Source: Chthoniobacterales bacterium (GTDB taxonomy: Bacteria > Verrucomicrobiota > Verrucomicrobiia > Chthoniobacterales > JAATET01). Taken from it: 54,110 bases of DNA. The notes beneath the pieces were generated by a model, which saw only the letters and a list, made by a program, of their open reading frames with translations, searched no databases and had not been told where the DNA came from. A program made the position numbers and the translations under genes. The DNA is taken from contig JAATET010000121.1 in assembly GCA_015655545.1 (NCBI GenBank), positions 1 to 54,110 on the forward strand, written 5' to 3'. Shown here piece after piece: positions 9,153 to 17,727 of this stretch. Numbering within the stretch: the stretch's first letter is position 1; each line of letters begins with the position of its first letter.

Positions 9153-10076
9153 TCAGCAAAAAACCTCGCAGCACGCGCGCGCGGTGTTCACGTGGGCGGC
9201 GACGACCTTCGAGGTGTCCGGCGTGTAGCCGCCCGCCAGGACCCAGGCGATGGGAATGCCCTCGGCTTTTGCGAACTCGAAGACGCGACGGTCGCGTGCC
9301 ATGAGGTCCTCGTGGCCAAGATCGAGCGGAGAATAGGGGTCGTCGCGCAGCGGGTCCGCACCGGCTTGATAGAGAATGATGTCGGGCCGCCCGGCTTCGA
9401 GAAGGCGCGGAAGGCTGGCTTCCAGGATCGCGAGCATCTCGTCGCCCCGGCAGCCGTTCGGCAGCACGGCTTCGGCATGATTCGCGCCGGAAGGATGATG
9501 AATCTTCTCCACGTCGCGGTAGGGCACGTTTTGCCAGTAGTCGTTTCCGTAGATCGACAGCGCGAACATCCCGTCGCGGCTCTCGGCGAGCGAGGCGGTG
9601 CCGTTGCCGTAGTGGAGGTCCATATCGAGCACGGCGGCGCGGCGGATGCGGCCGCTCGTGCGCAATTTCTCCAGCGCGACGACGAGCCCGTTGAAGGTGC
9701 AGAAGCCTTCGCCGTGATCCGAGCCGGCATGATGAAAACCACTGGCCAGCGCGGCGGAGACGCCGCAATCCAACGCGGCGGCGGATGCGGCGAAAACGCC
9801 TCCATTGGTCAGGCAGACCGAGCGAAAGAGCTCCGGCGACCATGGGAATTTTTGCGATTCCGCCAGGCTGCGAGGTTCTCCGGTGCGGATCGCGTGGACA
9901 TATCCGGCGGTGTGGACGCGCAGCAGGTCGTCTTCGCCGATCGGCTCCGGCGCGGTGATTTCCATGCGCGGATCCTCGCGCAGCGCATTGGCCACGAGCT
10001 GGAATTTCCGGATCGGCATGATGTGATCGCCGATCGGCGCTTCGAAACCCGGATCGTGAAAGACGCGCAATTTCAT
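9153..10076 (-). CDS. histone deacetylase family amidohydrolase (class II-like)
   Basis: 307 residues in the arginase/deacetylase fold. Motifs in order: 'HHAGSDHGEGFCTFNG' with the His115-His116 dyad, 'LDMDLHYGNGT' with the zinc ligands Asp153 and His155, 'YQAGADPLRDDP' with the third zinc ligand Asp, and 'LAGGY' near the C-terminus. Bacterial members remove acetyl groups from acetylpolyamines, acetoin-related substrates or protein lysines; the substrate here is unknown. Its ATG overlaps the stop of the upstream acetyltransferase-like gene (ATGA, 10073-10076), suggesting coupled translation and perhaps opposing reactions. Confidence 0.9.
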   Translation of the reverse strand: MKLRVFHDPGFEAPIGDHIMPIRKFQLVANALREDPRMEITAPEPIGEDDLLRVHTAGYVHAIRTGEPRSLAESQKFPWSPELFRSVCLTNGGVFAASAAALDCGVSAALASGFHHAGSDHGEGFCTFNGLVVALEKLRTSGRIRRAAVLDMDLHYGNGTASLAESRDGMFALSIYGNDYWQNVPYRDVEKIHHPSGANHAEAVLPNGCRGDEMLAILEASLPRLLEAGRPDIILYQAGADPLRDDPYSPLDLGHEDLMARDRRVFEFAKAEGIPIAWVLAGGYTPDTSKVVAAHVNTARACCEVFC

Positions 10077-10912
10077 AATGAAGTGGGCGCAAGAAGCGGG
10101 ATCGACTGCTCGCCGTGCGGAAAGTGTTCGAGATTTTTCCAGATGCATTCCATGTCCTGCGGGCGGAATTCCCGCGCATACATTTTGTAAAGGCAGGTCG
10201 TGATGCCGCGCACGGTCGAGGCGCGGATCGCGGTTTCGGATTCGCGACCGACCTTGCGCACGAGCAGATTCAGCGGCACGGGCCGCGGGCCGCGGGAAGC
10301 ATCGATTTCCGCGGGCGTCCGAAAATCCGGCTGGAGGTAGTTCACGGCGGCGGGGTCCACCTTGCGGTAGCCGGCATTTTCGTAGGCGAGGAGACGCACG
10401 GTGCGGGCTTCGTTGGCTGGGTCGGCGGATTCCATTTCGCCGATGAGATAGATCTGGCTGGCGGCGGAAAGATTCTGCGCGGCGAGGCAGGTGCGCGCGG
10501 TCTGGATGGGCAGCGCACGCAACCAGCCGGCGATGCCGGATCGGCGGAAGGGACGGACGACAAGATTGTGCGAGAGGTGAACGACGGCGGCGCCGGACTC
10601 CGGGCGCACGATGGCGGTGTGGTCGCGCACGCCGACGAACTCGCCGTTTTTCGTGACGAGAAGCAGCTCGTAGAAAAGCGCGATGCCGTTCGCGAGTGCG
10701 GCGGGATTCCAGCGCATTCGGTCCGCGAGCACTTCGGGCTGCTCGATTTCGTTGCTGGCGTGGAACTCCTGCCAGAGCGGATCGTAGGCCGTGGAAAAAA
10801 GCGGGTCGCTCGTGGAACGGATGCGATGCAGCTCGTAGCCGGCCCAGTCCAGGCCGGCGCATTTCGCATCGCCGGGAGCGAGGTCGGCGGGATTCATCCA
10901 CGGCTGGAGCAT
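10073..10912 (-). CDS. GNAT-like acetyltransferase, hypothetical
   Basis: 279 residues with no perfect family signature that I can name. The centre has the strand-turn-helix pattern of a GNAT fold: 'VHLSHNLVVRPFRRSGIAGW', where the R-x-x-R-x-S-G-I/A part resembles the acetyl-CoA pyrophosphate loop (Q/R-x-x-G-x-G/A), then 'IYLIGEME' and a late 'YENAGYRKVDP' segment typical of GNAT strand beta-6. It is first in a two-gene unit with a deacetylase, which makes an acetylation role plausible. The fold assignment is moderate and the substrate is unknown. Confidence 0.6.
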   Translation of the reverse strand: MLQPWMNPADLAPGDAKCAGLDWAGYELHRIRSTSDPLFSTAYDPLWQEFHASNEIEQPEVLADRMRWNPAALANGIALFYELLLVTKNGEFVGVRDHTAIVRPESGAAVVHLSHNLVVRPFRRSGIAGWLRALPIQTARTCLAAQNLSAASQIYLIGEMESADPANEARTVRLLAYENAGYRKVDPAAVNYLQPDFRTPAEIDASRGPRPVPLNLLVRKVGRESETAIRASTVRGITTCLYKMYAREFRPQDMECIWKNLEHFPHGEQSIPLLAPTSL

Positions 10913-10929
10913 CGGTTTATTTTAGCGCT

Positions 10930-11628
10930 TCAACGCGTCCGCAATCGATAGCGGAGTTCCGAGACGGGCTCGAGGAGGTCGGAGGGAGTGCCCTGGGCGA
11001 CCGCGTGGCCGGCTTCGAGCACGAGCATGGCATCGCAGAGGAGGTTCACCTCGTCGGCGGAGTGCGTGACGTAGAGGATGGGAATGCCGATCTCGTCGCG
11101 GATGCGCAGCAGATAGGGAAAGATGCGCTCCTTGAGCGGCTGATCGAGGCTGGAGAGCGGTTCGTCGAGCAGGAGCAGCGCGGGCTCGGCCAGGACAGCG
11201 CGGGCGAAGGCCACGCGCTGGCGTTCGCCCCCCGAGAGGGTGGCGGGCATCCGGTCGAGCAGGGCGGCGATTTCGAGCACTTCGCAGACGTCGGGAAGCT
11301 TATGCCGGCCGGAAGCGACGGGCATTCCATAGCCCAGATTGGCTCGCACGTTCAGATGCGGGAAGAGTGCGAGATCCTGCGGCACGTAGCCGATGCGGCG
11401 ATGCCGGGCGGGAATCCATTGGCGCGCGGCGCCGTCGCAAAGCACCAGGTCGCCGAGGAGAATGCGTCCGCTTTTTGGGCGGCGGAGACCGGCGATGATT
11501 TCGAGGAGGGTGGTTTTTCCGGCGCCCGACGGGCCGAAAATGGCGACGACGCTGCCCTCGAGCTCGCAATCGAGGCAAAGCTCGATGCTGTCCAGCGGCA
11601 GGCGGACGTTTTCCAGCGCGAGTCTCAT
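10930..11628 (-). CDS. modC: molybdate ABC transporter ATP-binding protein (ModC-like)
   Basis: 232 residues. Walker A 'GPSGAGKTT', Q-loop 'GYVPQDLALFPHL', ABC signature 'LSGGERQRVA', Walker B 'LLLLDEPLSSLD' and the H-loop 'VTHS' are all intact. The C-terminal MOP (molybdate-binding) domain of full-length ModC (about 350 residues) is missing, as in short ModC forms. The start at 11628 overlaps the modB stop by 4 nt, and an upstream in-frame start at 11658 inside modB is less likely. It powers import through ModB at the inner membrane; molybdate specificity is inferred from ModB. Confidence 0.85.
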   Translation of the reverse strand: MRLALENVRLPLDSIELCLDCELEGSVVAIFGPSGAGKTTLLEIIAGLRRPKSGRILLGDLVLCDGAARQWIPARHRRIGYVPQDLALFPHLNVRANLGYGMPVASGRHKLPDVCEVLEIAALLDRMPATLSGGERQRVAFARAVLAEPALLLLDEPLSSLDQPLKERIFPYLLRIRDEIGIPILYVTHSADEVNLLCDAMLVLEAGHAVAQGTPSDLLEPVSELRYRLRTR

Positions 11629-12296
11629 GCGATGCGCGCGCGGCGGCGGCCGAGCCATTCACTGCACCAGACGGCTCCGAAAGTGAAAATGACCGATACG
11701 ATGAGCAGCAGCCAGGCGTGCTGGTCGTGCCCGAGCTGGATGTCGCTGTAGATGGCGGTCGAGAGCGTGGTGGTGAGACCGGGGATATTGCCGGCGACGA
11801 GAATGGTCGCGCCGAATTCGCCCAGCGCGCGCGCAAAGGCGAAGACCACGCCGGCGAGGATGCCGCGGGCGGCGAGGGGCAGCGTGATGGTGGCGAGCAC
11901 GCGCCATGGCGATGCGCCGAGCGTCGCGGCGACATTTTCCAACCGCGGATTCACGGACTCGAAGGCCATGCGCGCCCCGCGCACGAGAAGCGGAAAGGAC
12001 ATCACGGCCATTGCTGCCACGACGGCCTTCCCGGTGAAAACGATCGCGATGCCGTGGGCTTGAAACCATTCGCCGAAGGGGCCGTGACGGCCGAGCAGCT
12101 TGAGCAGCAACAGGCCGGTCGCCACCGGAGGCATGACCAAAGGCAACGCGATGAAAGTCTCGATCAGTGTTTTTCCCGGCCAGGATTTGCGGGCCAGGAA
12201 CCAGGCCAATGCAGCTCCAGGAAGGAGGCTGAGAGCCACGGCCAGCGCGGCGGCCCCAAGGGTGAACCAGATGATGCGGGTGTCGGATTCCTCCAC
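11625..12296 (-). CDS. modB: molybdate ABC transporter permease ModB
   Basis: 223 residues with five or six TM helices starting at GTG 12296. The cytoplasmic EAA loop 'ATLGASPWRVLATITLPLA' and the ModB-specific 'RALGEFGATILVAGNIPG' followed by 'TTLSTAIYSDIQLG' identify the molybdate/tungstate permease rather than a generic sulfate permease. It is directly followed by modC. The periplasmic-binding gene modA, expected just upstream, survives only as a short tail (see 12307-12351), so either modA lies elsewhere or the importer is no longer functional. Confidence 0.9.
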   Translation of the reverse strand: MEESDTRIIWFTLGAAALAVALSLLPGAALAWFLARKSWPGKTLIETFIALPLVMPPVATGLLLLKLLGRHGPFGEWFQAHGIAIVFTGKAVVAAMAVMSFPLLVRGARMAFESVNPRLENVAATLGASPWRVLATITLPLAARGILAGVVFAFARALGEFGATILVAGNIPGLTTTLSTAIYSDIQLGHDQHAWLLLIVSVIFTFGAVWCSEWLGRRRARIA

Positions 12297-12306
12297 GCCG
12301 CGCAGC

Positions 12307-12351
12307 TTACTTCGCGGCGGGCAGAAAGCCGTATTTTTTGAGGATTTTTAA
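12307..12351 (-). pseudogene. modA: probable remnant of the modA 3' end
   Basis: Immediately upstream of modB (10-nt gap) the minus strand encodes 'LKILKKYGFLPAAK' followed by a stop. This is how molybdate-binding proteins of the ModA family usually end (K/R-Y-G-F-x-P). The frame meets a stop about 14 codons further upstream and no ModA body is present. The position is exactly where modA should end in a modABC operon. It looks like the scar of a deletion; the match is short, so confidence is moderate. Confidence 0.45.
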
Positions 12352-12525
12352 GCGCACCTTGAAAATGCCGCCGCCTGAACGGGGGAGATTTTCTTAGACG
12401 GTGGCCCAGAGCGATCCTGCGTGCCGGTGCTTTTGTGAAGGCGCTGCCGACGTCGTGCATCCGGCAGCGGCACGAACGGGTTGTCTTCCCGAGTGGTGTT
12501 CTCAAGCAGGCAATCTGCAACGAAG

Positions 12526-13215
12526 TCAATCCGGCATGCGATGGTCCGAATGCGAGAAGACTTTGAAGAGCTCCGTCGAGTTCGCGATCGAAATGCTGCG
12601 GGTATGAAGATCGGCCGCGCGCACGAATAATTCGCCCGCGAGGTCCATGTGGCCTTCGCGTTCGTAAAGAGCGCCGAGAAGCAGAAGGCTTTGCAGATCG
12701 CTCGATTCCGCGGTGAGCATTTGCAGGGCGATCTTGGCTTCGTCGTGGCGTCGCTGCGAGAGACAGTGCTTTGCATGCGCGCGCAGGAGGCCTTGAGGAA
12801 TCTCGGCGACGCTTTTGTAGGCGGCCTGGGTGAACCGGACATGGCGGCTGAGCGCGTGATTTACAGCATACCGCAGTTGCGTCGGTTTGATGGGTTTGGT
12901 GAGGAAGTCGGTGATGCCGGCGCCGATCGCAGCCACGGCGGTTTGGTGATCGGCGAAAGCGCTCGCGAGCACGATGGGCGCGGTGAATCCTCGCGAGCGC
13001 AGCTCTTCCGCGGCCTGGAGACCGTCCATGCCCGGCATCCGGAGGTCGAGCACGATGCATGCGGGCTGGATTTTCAGCGCCTGCTCGACGGCTTCGGCGC
13101 CGCTTTCGGCCATTTCGACTTCGAAGCCCGCGGAGCGCAGCGCGACGAAAAAACCGAGGCGGATGGTTTGTTCGTCATCGACAACGAGGATGGGATTCGT
13201 GGTGAGGGAAGTCAT
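12526..13215 (-). CDS. response regulator: CheY-like receiver plus C-terminal TPR-like helices
   Basis: 229 residues. Receiver domain at residues 1-125: acidic pair 'VVDDEQ', phospho-acceptor Asp in 'VLDLRMPGMDG', Ser/Thr region 'VLASAF' and the conserved Lys in 'LTKPI'. The C-terminal 90 residues form helices with a TPR-like 'LLLLGALYEREGHMDLAGELF'. There is no DNA-binding or enzymatic output domain, so it probably acts through protein contacts. The ATG overlaps the stop of a degraded histidine kinase (ATGA at 13212-13215), which would have been its partner, so it now appears to be an orphan. Confidence 0.88.
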   Translation of the reverse strand: MTSLTTNPILVVDDEQTIRLGFFVALRSAGFEVEMAESGAEAVEQALKIQPACIVLDLRMPGMDGLQAAEELRSRGFTAPIVLASAFADHQTAVAAIGAGITDFLTKPIKPTQLRYAVNHALSRHVRFTQAAYKSVAEIPQGLLRAHAKHCLSQRRHDEAKIALQMLTAESSDLQSLLLLGALYEREGHMDLAGELFVRAADLHTRSISIANSTELFKVFSHSDHRMPD

Positions 13216-13549
13216 GTGGCTAGTGAAAGTTCGCAATAAAATCGGGTGGCGACATCGGGCACGCTTTCCACGCCGATGCGGCCATCGTGGGCGTGGGCGG
13301 CTTCTCGGGCGATGGAGAGACCGAGGCCGACGCGCTCGTATCCGCGAAGATGATGCGCCCTTCGTCCGCGTCCTCGGGGAGCAGGTCAAGCAGGTTGCTC
13401 CGCCCGGGAATGAACGGCCCGAGGGCGGCTTCTCTGGGCACGGAGCCTTCGATTTCCTGCACCAGGCCTTGCGCGTTTGCCCGCCCGATAAGGATGGGCA
13501 CGTTTTCGATCAACGCTTCGCGAATGGAATCTGGAGTGGGCCCGATCAT
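13212..13549 (-). pseudogene. histidine kinase remnant (PAS start fused out of frame to HATPase end)
   Basis: From 13549 downward the strand encodes a PAS-like N-terminus ('REALIENVPILIGRANAQG', then a G-R-S-x2-D-L-L-P stretch), open to about 13340. In a different frame, 13340-13212 encodes the last part of a histidine kinase ATPase domain: 'YERVGLGLSIAREAAHAHDG' (the G2 box) and 'RFYCELSLAT', ending in a TGA that overlaps the response regulator ATG. The H-box, N-box and G1 box are absent. The simplest reading is a large internal deletion that also shifted the frame. The remaining coding is about 110 codons instead of at least 350. Confidence 0.65.
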
Positions 13550-13645
13550 AGCTTGCTGCGGAAAGATCGCAGCATGGCCCCAGGCAGGATGCCTCACGGG
13601 CGAAGAACGTCGATTTTACGGACTCGCGGCGAGTTCCCCCGCGCT

Positions 13646-14344
13646 TCAGGCGTCCGGTTCGCGCAGCTTGTAAACAATGTGGCGCGATTGCAGCCATCGT
13701 ACGCCGAACATATCCATCGTCGCTTTGAGGGCGCGGTTGCCGAGGCCGTATTTGCTCACGCCGAATTGGCGGGCGCGGTGATTCACGGGTATCTCGGTGA
13801 GCTTGAAGCCGGCGTTTTTCACAAGGGCGGGAATGAAGCGATGCACGCCCTTAAAAGGCACGAGCGCGATGGCGCATTCGCGGCGCATGGCCTTGAGCGT
13901 GCAGCCGGTGTCGCGAATGCCGTCGCCCACGAAGCGGCTGCGCACGAAGTTCGCGACGCGGCTGGTCACCTTTTTGCTCAATGAATCCGCCCGGTGCGCG
14001 CGGTAGCCGCAGACGAGGTCGGCGCCGCGGTCGATCTCCTCGATGAGGCGGGGAATGTCGGCGGGGTCGTTTTGGAGATCGCCGTCGAGCATCACGATGC
14101 ACTCGCCGCGGGCGGCGGTGATGCCGGCGATCATCGCCGCGCTCTGGCCTTCGTTTTTGACGAAACGCAGCAGGCGCACGCGGTCCGTGAGGCGCACGTT
14201 ATCGGTCGTGCGGTCGGTCGAGCCATCATCGACGAAGACGATCTCGTAGTCGCGGCCATCGAGGCTGCGCTCGATCTCGGATTGAAGGATCGGGATGTTT
14301 TCTTCCTCGTTGAAGAGGGGAACGACGACGGACAGATACGGCAT
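13646..14344 (-). CDS. family 2 glycosyltransferase (polyprenyl-phosphate sugar transferase, DPM1/ArnC type)
   Basis: 232 residues. 'SVVVPLFNEEENIP' begins the GT-A fold, 'EIVFVDDGSTD' follows, and the DxD motif is 'MLDGDLQNDP' (Asp87/Asp89). It lacks the two C-terminal TM helices of ArnC or GtrB and so resembles soluble dolichol-phosphate mannose synthase-like enzymes. It likely loads a sugar onto undecaprenyl phosphate at the cytoplasmic face. It directly abuts the ArnT-like transferase gene upstream (no gap), which would use such a lipid-linked sugar on the periplasmic side. Confidence 0.88.
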   Translation of the reverse strand: MPYLSVVVPLFNEEENIPILQSEIERSLDGRDYEIVFVDDGSTDRTTDNVRLTDRVRLLRFVKNEGQSAAMIAGITAARGECIVMLDGDLQNDPADIPRLIEEIDRGADLVCGYRAHRADSLSKKVTSRVANFVRSRFVGDGIRDTGCTLKAMRRECAIALVPFKGVHRFIPALVKNAGFKLTEIPVNHRARQFGVSKYGLGNRALKATMDMFGVRWLQSRHIVYKLREPDA

Positions 14345-15820
14345 TTAGAGCGGCATGGTTTGATAATCTTCGCAAAGATACACGCGCAATTTGCGTCCTC
14401 CGCCCAGTTCCAGGCTGGCAAATGACGTGACGTGAGCGAAGGCGGCGGTGATGGTTTGCGGGAGGTCGTCGGGCTCCTCGGCGGTGAGATAGAGCGCGCT
14501 GCGGCCGAGGTAGGGATTGGTGGTGCTGCCTTCGAGCTTGAAGAAATCGTCGGCGGGTTTCACGGTTTCGACAAAGTCGTCGTAGCGCGGCCAGAGCGCG
14601 AATTGATTGGAGGCGTCCTGGGATTCGCACAGGAAGACTTCGGAATGGGCGGTGTGGGCGAGGTGGAAGCTCAACGCGGCCGTGGCCTCGGGATCCTGCG
14701 CGATGAGCAGGAGCGCGGGCGACTGGGAATTTTGCGCCCTGGCGAGCAATCCATCCATGGCCGCGGCGACTTCGCGCCACGAAATCCCATGAGCACTGCG
14801 GGTCCATGGATCGCTGGACGCGGGAAGCAAGGTGCCGCCGGCAGTCACGAAAAGCAGGATCGCGCCGAGCTGTCGGAAACGAGCCGTCGCGAGAAAAACC
14901 TGAACCGTCCCTCCGGCCAGGATCATGGAAACGAGGAGAAGGGCCATGCTGGCCGGCTGGCCGCCCAGCGTGCCGTAAAGCCAGAGCGCCATGAATGGGC
15001 TCGCGAGACACAAGGCCAGCCGCGGACGCGCATGGATGCGGGCGGAACGGGCGAGCGTCCAGATCGTGAACCCCAGCGCGACGACTGCGCCGAGGGAAAA
15101 CAAGCTATTCTCCGTGGCGAGGGCGGAGCCAATCTCACCCCAACGCGGAGAGAGCGCCGTGCGCAGCGTGCCGAGCGCCAGCGCAGGCCAGTCGTGCGCT
15201 TGATTCCAGACGAGGGCCGGGACGAGTCCGCACGCGGCGACGAGTGCCAGCACGTATATGCCGGGCCGCCGCCACTCCGAGCGGTGGCGGGTCGAGAGAG
15301 CGCAAGCGGCGGCGAAGCCTGGAAGCAGCAAAATGGCCGCGTAGTGAAATTGGGTGGCCAGCGCGAGGCCAGTTCCCGCGAGAGCCCACCACGACAAACC
15401 CTGATGATCCATCGCGCGCAGGAAGGCCCATCCGGCCAGCAGGGCCAGGAAGGCGGCGGGCAGCTCCGGGCCGGCGTGCACGGCGGCGATGTTGAAAAAC
15501 GGCAGCGCATTGATCGCGACGGCGGCCCAGAGCGCCGTTGCGGGGCCGAAGAGCGCGCGGGCCAGGAGAAAAACCCCGCCACTGGCCAGGACGGCGACCA
15601 GTGGGAAAGCCAGCCGCAGCCCGAGCGGTCCATCGCCCGCGATGACCGTGCCGAGGCGAACGAGCCACGCGGTGCCGGCGGGGCCGTCGAAAAAGGCCCA
15701 GTCGGGCCGCTGCGCACACATCCAATAGTAGCTTTCGAGCGGCGTGACGGCGGAGCTTCCCGCGAGCCAGAGGCGCAGCGCGGTGAGGATCGCGAGCAGC
15801 AGGAGGGCGAGCGTTTTCAT
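14345..15820 (-). CDS. ArnT/PMT-like (GT39/GT83) membrane glycosyltransferase
   Basis: 491 residues with about ten hydrophobic segments and a C-terminal soluble domain. The acidic residue of the first periplasmic loop is in 'AVTPLESYYW', and 'FHYAAILLLPGFAAA' resembles the PMT_2 core. The family transfers sugars from polyprenyl phosphate carriers to lipid A, proteins or glycans on the periplasmic side. It is second in an overlapping three-gene unit: PAP2 phosphatase (ATGA overlap, 15817-15820), this gene, then GT2. The unit suggests lipid A or cell-surface modification; the acceptor is unknown. Confidence 0.82.
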   Translation of the reverse strand: MKTLALLLLAILTALRLWLAGSSAVTPLESYYWMCAQRPDWAFFDGPAGTAWLVRLGTVIAGDGPLGLRLAFPLVAVLASGGVFLLARALFGPATALWAAVAINALPFFNIAAVHAGPELPAAFLALLAGWAFLRAMDHQGLSWWALAGTGLALATQFHYAAILLLPGFAAACALSTRHRSEWRRPGIYVLALVAACGLVPALVWNQAHDWPALALGTLRTALSPRWGEIGSALATENSLFSLGAVVALGFTIWTLARSARIHARPRLALCLASPFMALWLYGTLGGQPASMALLLVSMILAGGTVQVFLATARFRQLGAILLFVTAGGTLLPASSDPWTRSAHGISWREVAAAMDGLLARAQNSQSPALLLIAQDPEATAALSFHLAHTAHSEVFLCESQDASNQFALWPRYDDFVETVKPADDFFKLEGSTTNPYLGRSALYLTAEEPDDLPQTITAAFAHVTSFASLELGGGRKLRVYLCEDYQTMPL

Positions 15821-16464
15821 CCGGCGAGGAGGCTGGGATGCGCGGCGAAGAGCCGCGGAACGAAGCGGCGGGCGAACCGGCGCCAGAGACCTTCGCAGGC
15901 GGCGAGCACGAGGCAGGCGACGCCCGCGCCGATGACCATGGCGACGACCGTATCGGTCGGATAATGCGAGCCGACGTAGATGCGCGAGTAGGCGATGAGC
16001 GTGGCGGGAATAAAATACAGCCAGCCGAAGCGGCGATAGAAGATGGCGAGGACGACTGCGACGGCGAAGTTGTTCGACGCGTGGCCGGAGGGAAACGAGA
16101 TGCCGCGCACGGGCTGGATCGAGGGACGGGAATACTCCACCTTCACCGGCTTGAAGACTGCCAGCAGCCGGGGCCTGGCGTTTTGCAGATCGACCATGCG
16201 CACGCCTTCGAGCACTTGGTTCGGGCGGGGCCGGCCGACGGCGTTCTTGATCGCATCCACGACGATGCCATCCGTCATGCCCACGGCGAGGGCCGCGCAG
16301 ACGACCGCGGCCCGGCCGCGAAAGCCGCCGAAGATCGCGAGCAGCACGCCGGCGATCGCCACGAGCGGCCCCCAGAAAGCCCAGCTCGAGAGCACGGCCA
16401 TGGGCAGATCGAGCGCGGGATGCGACCAGGTGGCGTTGATTAAATAAAAGAGACGTTGATCCAT
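15817..16464 (-). CDS. PAP2-family lipid phosphatase
   Basis: 215 residues, with about five TM helices. All three PAP2 motifs are intact: 'KNAVGRPRP', 'FPSGHASNNF' and 'SRIYVGSHYPTDT'. Family members dephosphorylate undecaprenyl pyrophosphate, phosphatidylglycerol phosphate or lipid A. The start ATG at 16464 is chosen because upstream in-frame residues overlap the divergent gene's promoter area. It begins the unit with the ArnT-like and GT2 genes, consistent with lipid carrier recycling or lipid A 1-/4'-dephosphorylation before glycosylation. Confidence 0.88.
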   Translation of the reverse strand: MDQRLFYLINATWSHPALDLPMAVLSSWAFWGPLVAIAGVLLAIFGGFRGRAAVVCAALAVGMTDGIVVDAIKNAVGRPRPNQVLEGVRMVDLQNARPRLLAVFKPVKVEYSRPSIQPVRGISFPSGHASNNFAVAVVLAIFYRRFGWLYFIPATLIAYSRIYVGSHYPTDTVVAMVIGAGVACLVLAACEGLWRRFARRFVPRLFAAHPSLLAG

Positions 16465-16498
16465 CGGGCGCGGGGCAGGATAGTCCGGCGACTGTCCG

Positions 16499-17197
16499 AT
16501 GAAACGTTTCTTCACTCAAGCTTCGAGCCGCGTGTCCATTTTTCTATGCCTGCTCGGCGGGGTGGCCGCGGCGCAGGCGCAGACGCCCTCGGCGGAGGAG
16601 ATCATGCGGGCGGCGCGCTTGAATCCGATGAGCCAGCAGGCGAGGCTCGATGCGCAGCTCATCACCGACGACGGAAAAAAAACGCCGTTCAATCTCTCGC
16701 TGCAAAATGGCGTGGTGAGCTACGATTTTCAAAATCCAAATCAGCAAATTCAGCTGGCCTTGGGTGCGGAGAGATCGGAGCTGCGTGAGCGTTCCGGCGG
16801 GAAGCCGGTGCGGCCGGCCCGCTTCGACCAGAAGGTGCGCGGCACTTCGATCACTTACGAGGATCTCGCGCTAAAGCTGCTTTACTGGCCGCGTCCGAAG
16901 CTGCTGGGCGAGGATACGATCCGGCTTTTGAAATGCTGGAAGATCGAGATTCAGGCTCCGCGCGGCGAATCACAATACGGAGTGGCCCGCCTGTGGATCG
17001 ACCAGAAAAGCGGCGCGGTGTTGCGCATCGAGGGATACAATTTGAAGGGGCTGAAGATGAAAACCTTCGAGATGATTTCCGGCCAGAAGATCGATGGCCG
17101 CTGGATGCTCAAGACCATGCGGGTGGAATCCTACGATCCCGAGACCCAGAAAGTCATCGATCGCACCTACCTCAAGGTGCTGGGCGAGGCGAAGTAA
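16499..17197 (+). CDS. LolA-like outer-membrane lipoprotein-sorting family protein
   Basis: 232 residues with a signal peptide ending A-A-A-Q-A-Q. The mature chain is beta-rich: 'EEIMRAARLNPMSQQARLDA' at the start, a central 'LLGEDTIRLLKCWKIEI', and a C-terminal 'RLWIDQKSGAVLRIEGYN' and 'KTFEMISGQKIDGRWMLKTM'. This matches the outer-membrane lipoprotein-sorting/MucB-RseB fold seen in PVC genomes. Exact role unknown; it is probably a periplasmic lipid or lipoprotein binder. Divergent from the PAP2 gene with a 34-nt gap. Confidence 0.75.
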   Translation: MKRFFTQASSRVSIFLCLLGGVAAAQAQTPSAEEIMRAARLNPMSQQARLDAQLITDDGKKTPFNLSLQNGVVSYDFQNPNQQIQLALGAERSELRERSGGKPVRPARFDQKVRGTSITYEDLALKLLYWPRPKLLGEDTIRLLKCWKIEIQAPRGESQYGVARLWIDQKSGAVLRIEGYNLKGLKMKTFEMISGQKIDGRWMLKTMRVESYDPETQKVIDRTYLKVLGEAK

Positions 17198-17216
17198 GCG
17201 GCGCGCGGCAACGGTC

Positions 17217-17609
17217 TTAGTTCCAGCCCCAGGGGCCCCAGCCGTCCCAGTCGAGCGCGGTATCCTGGTTCATCTCGGCGGCGTCGATCTGATCCTCGGC
17301 GATTTCCTGCTTGAGAGCGAGCCGCTTGTAATGCTGGTAGGCTTTCTCGTCTCCAAAATAGACGAGCTGGTTTTTCTTGTCGGCGTAGGTGTAAACGACC
17401 TGGCCCTTGATCGCGTGGCGCTGGAGTTTGAAGGTCGCGAGGTTATTGTAAAAAGCGATCTGTCGCGGTGTCGAAGGCGTCTTCGTTTTGAACCCGGCGG
17501 CGGAAAGCAGAGACTCGGTATTCGGGGCCTCGAGGCTGGCGCAACCGGTGAGGCCGATCGCGGCGACGAGGAAGGCAAGAGACAGAACGGAGAATTTTCG
17601 CGATTTCAT
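17217..17609 (-). CDS. small hypothetical lipoprotein
   Basis: 130 residues. The signal peptide ends with the lipobox L-T-G-C (Cys near residue 23). The mature part contains 'KGQVVYTYADKKNQLVYFGD' and 'YQHYKRLALKQEIAEDQ', a small domain seen in uncharacterised proteobacterial/PVC lipoproteins, and ends in W/G/N-rich residues. An in-frame ATG eight codons upstream is also possible. Convergent with the LolA-like gene. Function unknown. Confidence 0.75.
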   Translation of the reverse strand: MKSRKFSVLSLAFLVAAIGLTGCASLEAPNTESLLSAAGFKTKTPSTPRQIAFYNNLATFKLQRHAIKGQVVYTYADKKNQLVYFGDEKAYQHYKRLALKQEIAEDQIDAAEMNQDTALDWDGWGPWGWN

Positions 17610-17727
17610 AGGAAGGGGATTCGCGTCGAGCATGCACGCTTGCGGGCAGGGGTCAATTCTTCCCGCGTTCTTCAATTTGACGGGGGAGTTGGCGGAGGGT
17701 ATTAACTCGGGAACCAGGATTTTCGGA

